Assembly (NCBI GenBank): GCA_004335835.1
Contig: RWJK01001523.1
Location: 1-64,000, forward strand
Direction of reading: 5' to 3'
Origin: Scenedesmus sp. ARA3
Lineage: Eukaryota; Chlorophyta; Chlorophyceae; Sphaeropleales; Scenedesmaceae
DNA: 64,000 nucleotides
Made by a program: the position numbers and the translations under genes. Below the pieces are notes generated by a model. It searched no databases, was not told where the DNA came from, and was given only the letters and a program-made list of their open reading frames with translations. Numbering within the stretch: position 1 is the stretch's first letter; the number at the start of each line of letters is the position of its first letter. Shown here in pieces: positions 22,901-34,984 of the stretch.

Positions 22901-25900
22901 GGCAAACACGCAGCACACCTGCCTGATTGGAGGCAGCGCTGGTGGCAGCTGCTCTTGCAGCCCTACCGCTGAATGCAGCCAGGAGCTAAGCTGCTTTGGC
23001 AGCTTGTGTGACTACAGCAAGCTGGCTCTGGTGCCAAACACAACATACAAGGTATCTTGCAAGTGGCAGCTTGCAGGATGCCCACTAGCAGTGCAGACTA
23101 CCTGGGAATGTCGTGTTTGCGTGACGTACAATATGGTGCTGTTCAATACTCCCATCATGTGCATGTTTGCAACACTCTGCCATGCGTAGCAGGAACTGTT
23201 GTTTCAGGGTCCGTCACCAGTGTGACATCATGCTTTGCTGCTCATGCAGATGCTCCTTGTGCCTGTGAGCCTGGACGGCACCGACTTCGGCACAGCTGCT
23301 GAGTTGCCACCTTTCACGACAGCACCTGCCGCAACAGCACCAACGCCATCACCTGACATGGCTGTCAACCCTCTGGTGGGCCCAGACCGCTTCACCATCC
23401 AGAAGGTGCAGCAGGACAGGCCTGGCATGGTGCACGTGATTGTCACAAGGCCCAACAACCAGGCAACACAGGTGAGGCATCGCTGGCACCTCTTACATTT
23501 GGCCGACCAATGTTGCTGGCTGCTGCAAGCTCCATTACACACATCATCAGATCCAAAGCACAGCATACAAAGCGTGCATGGGCAGTGCGCATGTGCAATC
23601 TGTTGGGCTGGGGTGTACAGGGGCTCCTGTGACTGCAGCCTCCTTGAAATCTAGACATTGCATTACATGCAAAATGTTGCTGCCACTTGACATCACACGT
23701 CTTCATGTTACCTGCCGCAGATTCCTGCGGGATCAGCATCAGCCTTTCAGCACAGAGCAGCAACACGGCGGCTGCTTGAAACGCCTTTCAGCCGCCATGT
23801 GCGCCACCTGCTGGCGCCAGCATCCAGCGAAGGCGTGCTGGTGTTGCCTCCCCAGCCTGGAGCTGCAGCTGTGGGGTCGCTGTTCATGCCGCCATGTGCG
23901 ACTCAGCTGGCCTGCACAAGCCTGGACAATGTCGGCGCATATGTGAACACCGCCAACGAGGCTGTCGCGTTCCAGAAGTGTGTGCCGCTTCCCATGATAA
24001 GCACGGCGGCTGATGCTCTGGTGACTGGCCTGGTCAACGACACACTGTACCGGGTGACAACAGTCCACTCTGACCTGTATGGCAATGAGGACACTCTGAG
24101 TGCGCTTGTGCGCACCCAGGACCTCATGCCACCAGTGCTGACAGTTGTGGACACACCACCGCCAGACTTCAACAAGTTCTCAGTGTCTGTGCAGCTGAAT
24201 GAGCCTGGCACAGTGTATGCAGGGCTGCTGCTGGCGTCTGACCAAGGGGCAGTGACTGCTACTGCCAGATGCCCTCCAGAGTTCACGGTGGGGAGCCCTG
24301 GCCTGTAGCATGTGTAGGCGCCTTTATGGTAGTATTCCTCCTTGCGCAATCATCACAGCAGCATCAACCTTGTATATGATACAGCCATGCTGCTCTGTTG
24401 CTGGCAATCTCCTGGGCACTCCAGTGCATTGGATGTAATGTGCTTGCTGCTAGTGCAGTGCTTAGCTCACAAATCCAGCAAAGTGAATGTCATTGTATAT
24501 TACCTACCTGCAGGGTCCTGTCATTGGGCGGCTGAGCCTCCCAGCAGCAACCGCTTCCCAGGCAGTGGCTTTGGCGTTTGACTCTGGCTTGGTCGCCAAC
24601 ACAGACTACCTGCTGAAACTGATTGCTGTGGATGCTTATGGCAACTGTCAGGTGGGTGGAGGGGATGTGGTGTTGATTGTCGCCTAAATATTGGCTCGTT
24701 GCAAACCAATGGGCCGCTGTTGCTGCAGGCACAATCAAGGTGTTGCTACAGTCACAGCTAGGGCACCTGTGGCAAACTTTGTAGCAGCCTTTGCAAAGAT
24801 GACAGGCAACTGTATTCCTGCACAACAGAGAGGTGTTTGTGTTTTTGCTGCTTGTGCGCTGCGCCATGCAGACGACATTCACCGACCTGCTGGTTCACAC
24901 GCTGGACAATGTCCCTCCAGACACCCTGTCACTGGATGTCGCCAACATCACAGGCAGCTCTGGGCAGCTGCAGCTGACACTGAACGAGCCCAGCACAGCA
25001 TACTTCATTGTGCTGCCGCACGGCCCAACGGGGCCAGGAGAATGTCCAGCTTCAGAGCAGGTGTGTGCACACAAATGTGCAGCGGTGTCGTTGCTTTGAC
25101 GGTTCTACATGTTCGCCGGATGAGCTGTTGCCGACATGATAAAAAAAACCTGAGCAACCATGCTCTCTGGCACATCTCTTGACTGCTGTTGTGTGGGTGG
25201 CAACGCCAATATGCACATGGCCGTTGACATGCAAGTACCTCTGCTGCAGCAATCCAAACTCAGCCCTGTCTCCTTTGGTCGTGTGCCGCAGCTCTTTGCA
25301 CTGACAATCCCATCTGGAGCCACGCTGCCTGATACCTCAGCACTCGGCAACTTCTCAGTTGCACTGGCCAACACAGCAGCAGGGCCGACCGTCAGTGGTC
25401 TGCGCAGTGAAACCTCCTACAGGGCCTGCGTGGTGGCAGCTGACATGACAAGGCTGCAGAACAAGCAGCCATCTGTCAGCTATAAGGACTTCAGGACGCT
25501 TGATGTCACTCCACCCAACCTTGTGGTAATGCCAACACCTGGCACTGATGGCAACTTCACATGCAGCAGGTGGGTGCTACCTGATTGACAGGGGCCGCTG
25601 CAGCTGCAGCAGCATACTCAAGCCGCTTTTAGCGCTATCGTGTGTGCAAAGCTCGTTGGAATGATGGGCTGGTGACGTCGTAGCATGCTGGCTGCAAATA
25701 CCACAGCAGCTACTATTGCCACCGGTTGACGGACATTCACTTTGTGTTCCTGTTATTGTCTGCTTGCAGGACCAGCTTCCTATGCTCCCTCACGTTCAAC
25801 ACAGTACTCAGCGAGCCTGGGGAGGTTGCATGGATGCTGCTGCCTGCAGCTGGCAGCAACACCACGCTGCTCACCCCGCAGCAGCTGCTGTCAGCCAGCA

Positions 25901-28900
25901 GCAGTTTGGCTGGAGTTGCTCATGGCATGATCAACACGGTGAACGCCAGCACTACAGCTGCTGACTTGCCAAGTCAGACAGCGTATGTGCTGGTGCTAGC
26001 AGCACGGGATGCAGCGCCGGTGCCCAACTACGTGCAGCAGCCTATCCAGCTGCAACTACCGGCACCAGACGTGACACCACCAACCTTCACTGGTGCGTGT
26101 TGGATTAGATAGCACTCTACATGCCAACTGAGCTGAGTTTTGTTGCGTGGCACAAATGGGTGCTGCAGCGCCGTTTGTGGGTCAACAAGCGTAGAGAACT
26201 GCGTGCATGGTGGCAACCAGCCGCAAAAGTAGTACTGCCTGCTGTTCATTCTTTAAACCTCTGACAACTGATCTTATGCATGTTGCTCTGCAGCTACTGC
26301 ATTGGCAAGCGTTGGTGACACCAACATCACCTTGAGTGCTACGCTGAATGAAGGCAGCATAGCCTACTATGTGGTCAGCGAGCACCCTTCAGGCCTGCCT
26401 ACGCCTGCACATGTGTGTACAGGGTAATTTTGTGACAGCCAGCAAGTTGGTGATGTAGGGCCAGCAAAGTATCTACAATTGTGTTACGTCAAGCAGCTTG
26501 CGACGCGTGCAAAACCCTACAGCAGCAACGACAGGGGCCGTGCATTTACCCTTAATGTGTTCATTCCACATCGTTCATGACGGCGGTTCCAATGAGATGC
26601 TTACACTGTCAAGCGTGCCAACATGCTCTGCGCAGGTGGCTGCTGGAAGCAGTGCCAATGCATCTGCACCTGCTGCAGCTGGCAACCTGACTGTGGCAGC
26701 TGCAACAGCCAATCAACTGCAAGCCACGGGCCTGGCACCCGGCCGCTTTTACGATGTGTACCTGGTGGCGGCTGACAGCCCAGCCGGCAACCTGCAGAGC
26801 GCGGTGCTAAACTTCACGTATGTTGCTACAGCCGCACCCCTCGCGCTGTCACGCAAACCTGCTTAGGTCATTGCATGTGATGTTCCTGCATGGCTACGCT
26901 AGTACTGTCAGCATCTGCTTGCTGGCAGGTGACACGTGCACAAGGCCAGCATGTCAGATAGACGTGAGTGGAGGCGGGGCAGACTGGCTCACGCCATGTG
27001 CTGCTGTCTGTTATGCCTGCAGGCGTGTGCGCACCACCGACAGCGTCCCTCCTGTGATCCACAGCCTCACAGCCACCTTCACGCCTCCAATGACCTTCAC
27101 CATCACTGCCAACACCAGCGAACCTGGCAGGCTGCTGTACGCACCCCGCAAGGTTGGCTCGCCAGCACCAACCGTGCAAGAGGTGCTGAGTGCATGGGAG
27201 TCCAAGGATCCATTGCTTGCCAACTTCACGGGGGTGATGGATGTTCCTGCTGCGCTGACGGCTGTTGTCGGCAGCACCTGTGTTGCAGATGGTGACCAGC
27301 TGGTGGTGTATGCTGTGGCACAGGACAGGGAGGGACTGTGGCCAGGCCGCAGCAACAACACAAGCCCAGTCAGCAGGTAAGCCAAGAACGCACTTGCTCA
27401 CTTGCTACTGCCACAACAGCAACATTCTCAGTGCCAAGGCATGCATACAAACCGTCAGCCAGTGCAAGACATTCTTCAAGGTTTTGCTAGCAACTCAAGT
27501 GCCTACGCTGCAACTGCTGTGCTTGTTTGCTATCACGGGGCTACCAACAGTTCCGTGCGGACACACTTTGTTGTTCCTGCTGCTGCTGCTGCTGCTGCTG
27601 CTGTCACCGCAGCGCTGTTGTTCAGCTGCAGCCCGCCAACTTTGGCAGCTCCTGCATTGCCTCAGTGTTCCTGCAGCAGCTGCAGCCCAGCTTGTCATTT
27701 GTCGACCCCACGTGTCCAGGCTGCGGTGTGGCAGGCTTCATGCTGGGCGGCAGGAACAGCAGCAGCACAGACACCGGTGTGACCTGGCAGCAAGAAGCAG
27801 CTGGCATGATGTATGCATCAAGCTTGCAGCAGCCGCAGCTGCTGGCCAAGGCGGGAGCAGTACGGCTGCCGGGTGCAATCACGCTCAACATGAAACCGTA
27901 AGTGGTCTGGTTGCTGTGACAGGCAGCGAGTTATCTTACTCTCCGGCTTGATGCCACAGCTGATGTTTGTGTTGGTGGCGCACTGTGCTATGATGGACAT
28001 CAACAGTGCCAGGCCGACCAGTGTTGTGTCTATCGTGCTGTGTGCTGCAGGCATCCACCAGCGTCAGTGACAATCATAGTGCGGCGGACGCTGCTGGTCC
28101 CAGATGCCAACTCTAAAGACGGTTCTACTTTGGCCATCAGCTATCAGCTCCAAGATGCAGCAGGCAGGGCACAGGTGGATACAGCGGGGCTGACAGTGCG
28201 GCCTGTGCTCAGCTATGCTGTTGGCGCTACGCCACCGGCTGGCGCCTATGCAGCAAACAATGTGCTGCCAGATTGTGATCTGGCTGGGTTCGGGCAGAGC
28301 AGCGGGGTGGGCGAGTGCGCGGTCGAAGTGGCTGGCAGGTTGTTCCCGGAAAGCGGCATCTTGGAGGCCAATGTGGTGCTGAAAATCCTTGCTGGGTGAG
28401 TAGCACATCAAGCTGGCTGCCATGAAATGGCAGATTGATGTACAAATCAAGGATTCATGAGCATGTGTGCGATGTCCATGCAACTCAGACGTCATGTGAT
28501 GCTCTGCACTCTATACTAAGCCAGCTGCTGCCAACAGCTTCATCAGATCAAAGTTTTGCATCACCATAGTGACAAGGACAACCAGCCTGCCATGCTCGTT
28601 TGTCACATTGGCTTTGTGCATGCAGGTCCACTGAGCTATACACGTCAGCAGCAGCAGCCATTCAGCTGCAGGCAGCGCCTGCCATTGCTGCCTTCTCCCC
28701 GACGTCACCAAGCCTCCTCATCACACTGCCGTACCGGCCAGTGCACTTCAGCGAGCCAATCAAGGTCACTGTTGAAGCAGTCAACCCTTTGACTCAAGGC
28801 GTGACTGGCTTTGTGCTGCCTCTGCGGTTTGACACGGCACGCCTCACCTTTGTGAGGGCTGTGGCTTCCAACTTGTGGCTGCCAGTGGCTGTCAATCAGC

Positions 28901-31900
28901 GTGGTGTGATTGGCAGCTACAATGTGGTGGAGATCTCTGTGGCCGGCAGGGCAGGCAACAACCCTGACACATCGTGAGTGGCAATGGCCTGCTTGCAAGC
29001 AGCACTAGGCTCAGAATGCATAAACACACTGGGGCGCACAGCTGCATTAGGCAATCAGTGTAAGGACCCTGCCTAAGCAGACATACATGCAGTGCACTTC
29101 TGTTTGTTGCTTGTTTGTCGGAGCCGCTTGCTGACAACGTTTACCATGTTGTGTGTTTGCAGGTATCGCTCCAGCAGCAGCATACCTCTGGTTGATGTGT
29201 ACTTCCAAGTGGCCACAAGCATCCCAGGCCCATCAAACGCCCTGCTGTCAGTAAACCCTGGCCTGAGCCCCTTCTCGTTGAACCCCAGCTGGTCAAACCC
29301 TGCCTACCAGTTCAACAGTGCAACGGGCGCTGGGCTGACTGGCTCGCTCAACATCGCTGCTGTTTCTACGCTTGGCATGTGGGCCTGGGCAGACTTTTAT
29401 GATGTGTTCAACACAGCTGCCCTGACAGGGCAGCAGGTGACAGCAACAGTACGAGGCATGGCAGTCAAGAGCTATGCTGCTGGCAGCCCGAACCTCAACT
29501 CTGGAGATGCACTCAGCAGCTGCATGTTGCCAGGTGGCGCTCTGCAGGCAACTGCTGCGCTGGCAAATGCCAATGCCGTGTGCGTGTTGCATGTCAACGC
29601 TGTCAACACGGCACCAGCCAAGGGCTTGGCTGTGACGGTGGCTGTTGCAGCCGGCACGCCACCAGACCCCTCAACACAGGTGGGCTGAGGCTTTGTGCTG
29701 CCCGGTGCTTGCACTAGTTCCACGGAAAACCATAGTCTGCATATGTTGCCTGCCATCAGCCTGCTCCTGCTGAATGTGTACAGCTGCAATCAACTCGTGA
29801 CATGGTGACAAATAGTAAGAGTTAGTATGCCAGCAGGCTGGTGCTCTCACCATATGTGTGCATCTCGTATGCCTGCAGGTCAAGCTGAACATCTGGTACC
29901 CCACCAACCTCACATTGTCAGCTGCCGACACAACGCTCAACAGCGTGCTGCCAGTTAATGCAGCACCAGTGAGCTCATCCTGCATGGACACCTACCAATC
30001 GACGCTGCTCAGGCTGACAGCTGATTGGAGCAATGGTGGTGCCAACACCACCCACCAGCTGCCTGGTGCTGATGTGACAGACCTTGTGGCTTTCCAGAGC
30101 AGTGACAGCAATGTGGTGCAAGTATCAGGAGCCTTGGCAAAGGTGCGCTACAACCTGTTTAACATGAGTGCAGCTGTTAAAGTGCTGCGTCATGTTGATG
30201 GATGGAGCATGCTGCATGTGAAGCAGTGGTAGTAATGATGTGAGTTGCGCACTTCAGCTGACGTGCTAAGTCTGTCCTGTTGTGCCTGCAGGGAGTACGG
30301 CCTGGCACTGCCACCATCACCACGCCTGCTGCTGCTTCACTCAAGCTCTCTCTGACAGTCACCAATGAGCCGGTCTGCCTCAAGCAGCTGCACGTGCTGG
30401 CAACCACAGGAGCAGCGCTAGCAGCTCCAGCTGCAGCAGCACTCGCAGCCTCACCTGCAAAGCCTGCAGTAAAAGCCAGTATTGCATGGGAGGCCAGGCA
30501 GGATCTGGTTTGGGAGGAATCTACTGCCATGGTGCTGAGCTTGGCGCAGTTCACAGATGGCAGTGTCATGGACGTCAGCGGCAGGGCAGCCGTCACTGCT
30601 GCTGTCCCAGCAGGAGTGACGGGCGCGCTGCCATTCAACCTCGTGACTGACAACAGCACTCAGCTGCAGACAGTCAACGTGGCTGCAAAGGTAGGCGCTG
30701 GTGCTTAGCAAGTGGGGGCGCAAGTGCACGCATGGCACAGTACAGACTGGTTATGTCACAGCTTTACTAGAACTGTGCTTGCCCATTTGTACTGGTGGAC
30801 TACCTGTGGATCACATCGTGACTCTGTATACTGCTCGTGATTGCAGGTTGGCACCAACAGCAGCTGCCAGCAGTACCTGCAAGCCTCATGGACTGTCTGC
30901 TCCCTACCGCTGGGCAGCGGCACAGGCGCCGTGCGGGTGCAGCTGCCAAGCCCGACATCCATTGCCAACATGACTGCTTCACCTGTCAGCATTGCCAGCA
31001 GCGGCAATGCAGCTAGCCAGGTGCCGGTCGGCCTGCCGACTGCCAGCAGGCTGTCTGTGCTGGTGTCCTTCAGTGATGGCAGTGTCAGGGACTTCAGCAG
31101 GGATGCCAGGACCACGTTTGCAGTCACCACCGGCTCTTCAACGTGTGCAGTTGCAGCAGGTACGCAATCACAGGACGTGCATGCGACTGATATGCGTAGA
31201 AATGTCAGGATTGAGGTCGTCTGACCAGTGCACGTAGTGCTGCAAATAAATGTTTACCAATGTGGTTGTGCAGACTTCACTCTCCCTTGACACGAGATGA
31301 CAGTTGCTGCTCAAGACAGCATTATATTGTGCTCACCATACCTGCTGTGTCCCCATGTGTGTGTCTGCAGCTGCAGATGGCAGCTCTGAGGTTGCTGCGA
31401 CAGGCCCCACAGCGGCAGGCCCATGTGTCATCACAGCCACAGTTGCCTTTGCCAACAGCAGCACCCTGACTGCCACAGCCACCATCTCTGTGGTGGGAAT
31501 GACCAGCCTGGCAGTTGCTGCGCTGGACTACAACACGATTGCGCTGCCGCAGCCGCTGCTGCACAGCCAGCTGCTGGCTGGGGACAGCCTGGTGCTCCTC
31601 AAGTGTGATGCAACCAACTACGAGCAGGTGCGAGAGCTATCAAATGTGTGATGCTCATGCATCAGACCCTGCACTATGCGCTGCACATGCATTTCTGTTC
31701 AGCAGATCAACAGTGCAAGCAACCATGCCTGGACTGTTGCTCCATCGCAACAGCTCAGACAAACATGCCCGCTGTGTGTGCTGCAGAGGACGCTGTGGAG
31801 CATGGGTGTGCTGAGCAACTGCAGCGACAGCAGCAGCTGCCCCCTGGTGGACCTCAACAACCGGCAGTACACCAGCCTGGCCAGCAGCAACCCAGCAGTT

Positions 31901-34037
31901 GCACAGGTTATGGCAGCATACCCGCCACCGAATGCAAGTGAGTCGTAGCGCTGATGATGGCAGCATACGATGACATGGTAGATGCGGTGACACCTTGTTG
32001 CGAGTGTGTATTGGCACACAGAGTCGGTGTTGAAGCAGCCCCTGGTCTGTTGTGTCTGCTGAGTTAGCTGACAATTCGTGTGATGCTATGCATTCGGCTT
32101 TGCCCCTTGCAGACTACCCCAGCTATCCGCTGATGGGCAATCGCCTTGTTCCCTTCACTGCCGGCAGCACCACTGTCACTGCTGTGTTCAACAATGGCAG
32201 CGCCACCAGCATGTCTCGTGCCATCACAGTGACCACAAAAGACACGTACCTGCCCACATGGCCAGCAGCTGCAGCAGTCAGTGACACTTCGGTCGTGGTG
32301 CGAGCCAACATGAGTGAGGCATTCACCGTCACCTACCAGCTGGTTCCCAGTTCTCAGCTGGACCTGGTGGCTGTGCCACCTGCTGCCAGTGACATCAACA
32401 CAGCAGGTGGGCTTGCGGGATTTTTGAGCCAAATGGGACAGTAGACTGCAGGTTGCCACATACAGTCCAACAGTTCACCTGGGTTTACAAGATGCTGTCG
32501 CTGCATACCAGGGGCAAGTTGCCTGCTGCATCCAAATCATGTTGCTGCTTGCTCTTGCAGGTGTCACGCTGGTAGCTGAGCCAGCCTCTGGCTCCTTCTT
32601 CCTGTCAGCCACAGCAGCCAACCTCGCCCCCGGCACCAACTACACGCTGCTCACAGCAGTGCGCCAGCTGTCCGTGCTGTCGCCAGGCGTCACAGCACTC
32701 ACAGGCATCCTTGTGCCTGACACCACAGCACCCAGCTTCACACACAGCGCAGTGCTGTCTGCTGCACGCACGGCTGCGCAGCCCGGACGCTTCACGGTGC
32801 AGATGGACTTGGGACTCAACGAGCAGGGGAGGGTGTTCTACGCAGTGTATGGGAATCCTTCGTGCATCACAGGTACGGGTCTGCCACTTGGCCTGCACTG
32901 GTGCACCAACACACTTCAGCGCTGATGCAGCGGCGCCGAACCGGCATGTCTTTACACAACAGACGCTTGTATAATGCATGCTGGTACGTTGCGCAGCACT
33001 GACGCGCTGCATCTGCCCTGCCTGCTGCTGCTGCTGCTGCTGTGCAGCTGACCCCACGGCTGCTGAGATCATAGCCGGCGTCAACCTGGCAGATGTGCAC
33101 AAGTGCAACTGCACCAGCCGCTTCTGCGCTGCAGCTGCTGCTGGCGTGCTGCCCTTCACTGCGGCAGCAGCCAGCGACAAGGTGTCCATTGCCGGCACTG
33201 ACCCAGCCTTTGTGTTTGATGATCTGCCGGCCGACACCTTCTGCACCAATTGTGAGTACAGTATCAATATTAAAACTAGGGTTGCATGTGTTGCAGCCAG
33301 CTGCTTATGAAGCACCTCCCGCAGCAGAGGCCTCTGCGTCACTAGGGACGCTGGCAGTTGGAGAGGAAGCTTGCATCTTGCATGCAGCTGGTGCTGTGGT
33401 GCTGCATTCCTTACCTCTGTCACAGAAACGATTTTGGTGCCGTGTCCCTGCTGCAGACTCGCGCACGGTGTATGCGCCTACCCAGCAGTCAGTCTACCTG
33501 CTGGCAGAAGACAACCTGCCCACCTACAAGGGCTGGAGCAGCAACTGCAGCATGCCACTGCCTGACCCAGAGCCACCAGGGCCCTGCGCACGCGTGACCA
33601 TCGGCCGCTGCATCAACACGCCGCCAGCAGCGGAGCAGGTCAACCAGCAGGCGCCGCCGTTTGCAGCCGTGGACCTGAGCAATGCAGCAGCAGCCGGGCC
33701 GCAGCTGCAGCCGGTCAAGGGCGTTATAACTGTTACAGATCCTGTGGCGGCTGGGTTTGTGCAGGCCAGCATCAATAGCACCGGTGCAAGCCTGGTGTTC
33801 ACTTTCCAGACCAGTAAGCCTGGGCTGGTCCAGTGGCGGCTTGTGGAGCAGGTGACTGTTGAGATAGCGAATGGCTATGTTGCTGTCCCGGATGCATCTG
33901 CAGAGCAGCAGGTGGCAGTCAGCCGCAAGTGCAATGGGCAGCAGCTGGTGCCAGGCACTGCATATGCAATGTGGTACAACATGACTGACGTGTATGGGCA
34001 TACCACAGACATCAGCATCTTGAAGGTTGTGATGTGA
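19933..34037 (+). CDS. Giant type II membrane adhesion-like protein with TMEM132-like block
   Basis: 31 exons: 19933-20083, 20221-20522, 20717-20853, 20977-21006, 21096-21203, 21367-21778, 21995-22225, 22409-22609, 22815-23051, 23250-23471, 23721-24287, 24514-24651, 24872-25060, 25292-25569, 25770-26092, 26294-26412, 26636-26817, 27023-27376, 27613-27897, 28051-28395, 28626-28973, 29163-29679, 29879-30142, 30292-30690, 30847-31159, 31371-31627, 31787-31937, 32113-32406, 32561-32872, 33048-33251, 33457-34037; about 2,816 residues. A cytosolic N-terminus of about 240 residues includes a Gln-rich coiled coil (QLQQQVAEKEQIIQQL). One membrane span follows at about 259-277 (WLLLILALVLIVIIP), preceded by Lys/Arg, so the N-terminus should be inside. 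The ectodomain has about eleven modules with LNEPG-like strands (VQLNEPGTVYAGLL, LTLNEPSTAYFIVLP), split by a cohesin-like region (exons 20-22) and Ig/BIG-like domains (exons 23-28). Least certain are the 30-nt exon 4 and the exon 16 donor (CAT then GTGTGT). The role is inferred as cell-surface or matrix adhesion. Confidence 0.82.
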
Positions 34038-34322
34038 GGCGGTTGCATTTTTGCAGCGGCAGCAGCATAAGCGATGCATGCACCTAAACCCTCGTACAAT
34101 GAGTATCCTGCCTTTCCTCCATGCCTAGACTGCTGCATTTTCATAGTTATACATTTGAGCATATTGAAGGGGGGTTTTCAGAAGTGAAGCAGTTGCAAAC
34201 TGCAGATGCAGCGGCCTGCTGCAAGTACTTTTTAACCATTTAGCACTTGTCAGCTTATTGTTTACACTCGCCTGCATCATTGATTTTTTTCGTTCTGTAT
34301 TTTGCACGTTTCAGTGTGAAAC

Positions 34323-34327
34323 TGTAA
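34323..34327 (+). terminator. Possible TGTAA polyadenylation signal of the giant gene
   Basis: TGTAA is the usual green-algal poly(A) signal. This is an early plus-strand copy seen after the stop at 34037, about 290 bp downstream. A pentamer alone is weak evidence. Confidence 0.35.
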
Positions 34328-34743
34328 GACGCTGCATATCTGGCATGTGCTGGCATGTTGCGGTCATATGGTGTGTGGATTCCATACACGCTGCGGCAGC
34401 GTCATCCACCCCATTTACAGCGCCACTGCTGGTATGCACCTGACGCACAAGTAGCTGGTATATGGGGTACACAGACTCCGTTGATGCCGGGCTGTTCTTT
34501 CTTTCGCGTATTTAGTTGTACAGCTGACCTGATCACCAGGTCCATGTATACACATGGCATGCGGGTGACCTGGCGATGACCTTCCAGCTGTCTAGATGAC
34601 CTTCCAAGGAGTCACACTGCAGCACTTTCGGCGAAGGATACTCCGGTGCGCTTCTAGGTCTAGCGCTAAGCGTGACTTCACTGTAGCTTCTGTTGAGCAT
34701 CCTAAACCTTGACAGCAGCTAGCTGCGCCAAACAATACAATTT

Positions 34744-34748
34744 GTTAC
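34744..34748 (-). terminator. Possible TGTAA polyadenylation signal of LTN1
   Basis: TTACA on plus reads TGTAA on minus, about 240 bp beyond the LTN1 stop at 34985. With the preceding site this leaves a compact convergent 3' region (34038-34984, about 950 bp) in which no gene was seen. Confidence 0.35.
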
Positions 34749-34984
34749 ACATGGTTCATGCCAGTAACCTGCAATGCTGCCAAAACAAGCAGCGCGCCAG
34801 GTCGCCAGAGACAGGCATGGGCACGCACACAAGCACACCGCAAGCAAACGATGCACCAGCCACACACAGCAGCAAGCCGCTTCACCCAACGGCTGCGCTC
34901 AACTGGCCGCTGTGCCAGCAGACGGCCCAATGCCACTATAGCTTAGCTAAGCTGCTGAACAGGCCTCCTCTCACGGCCTCAGTG

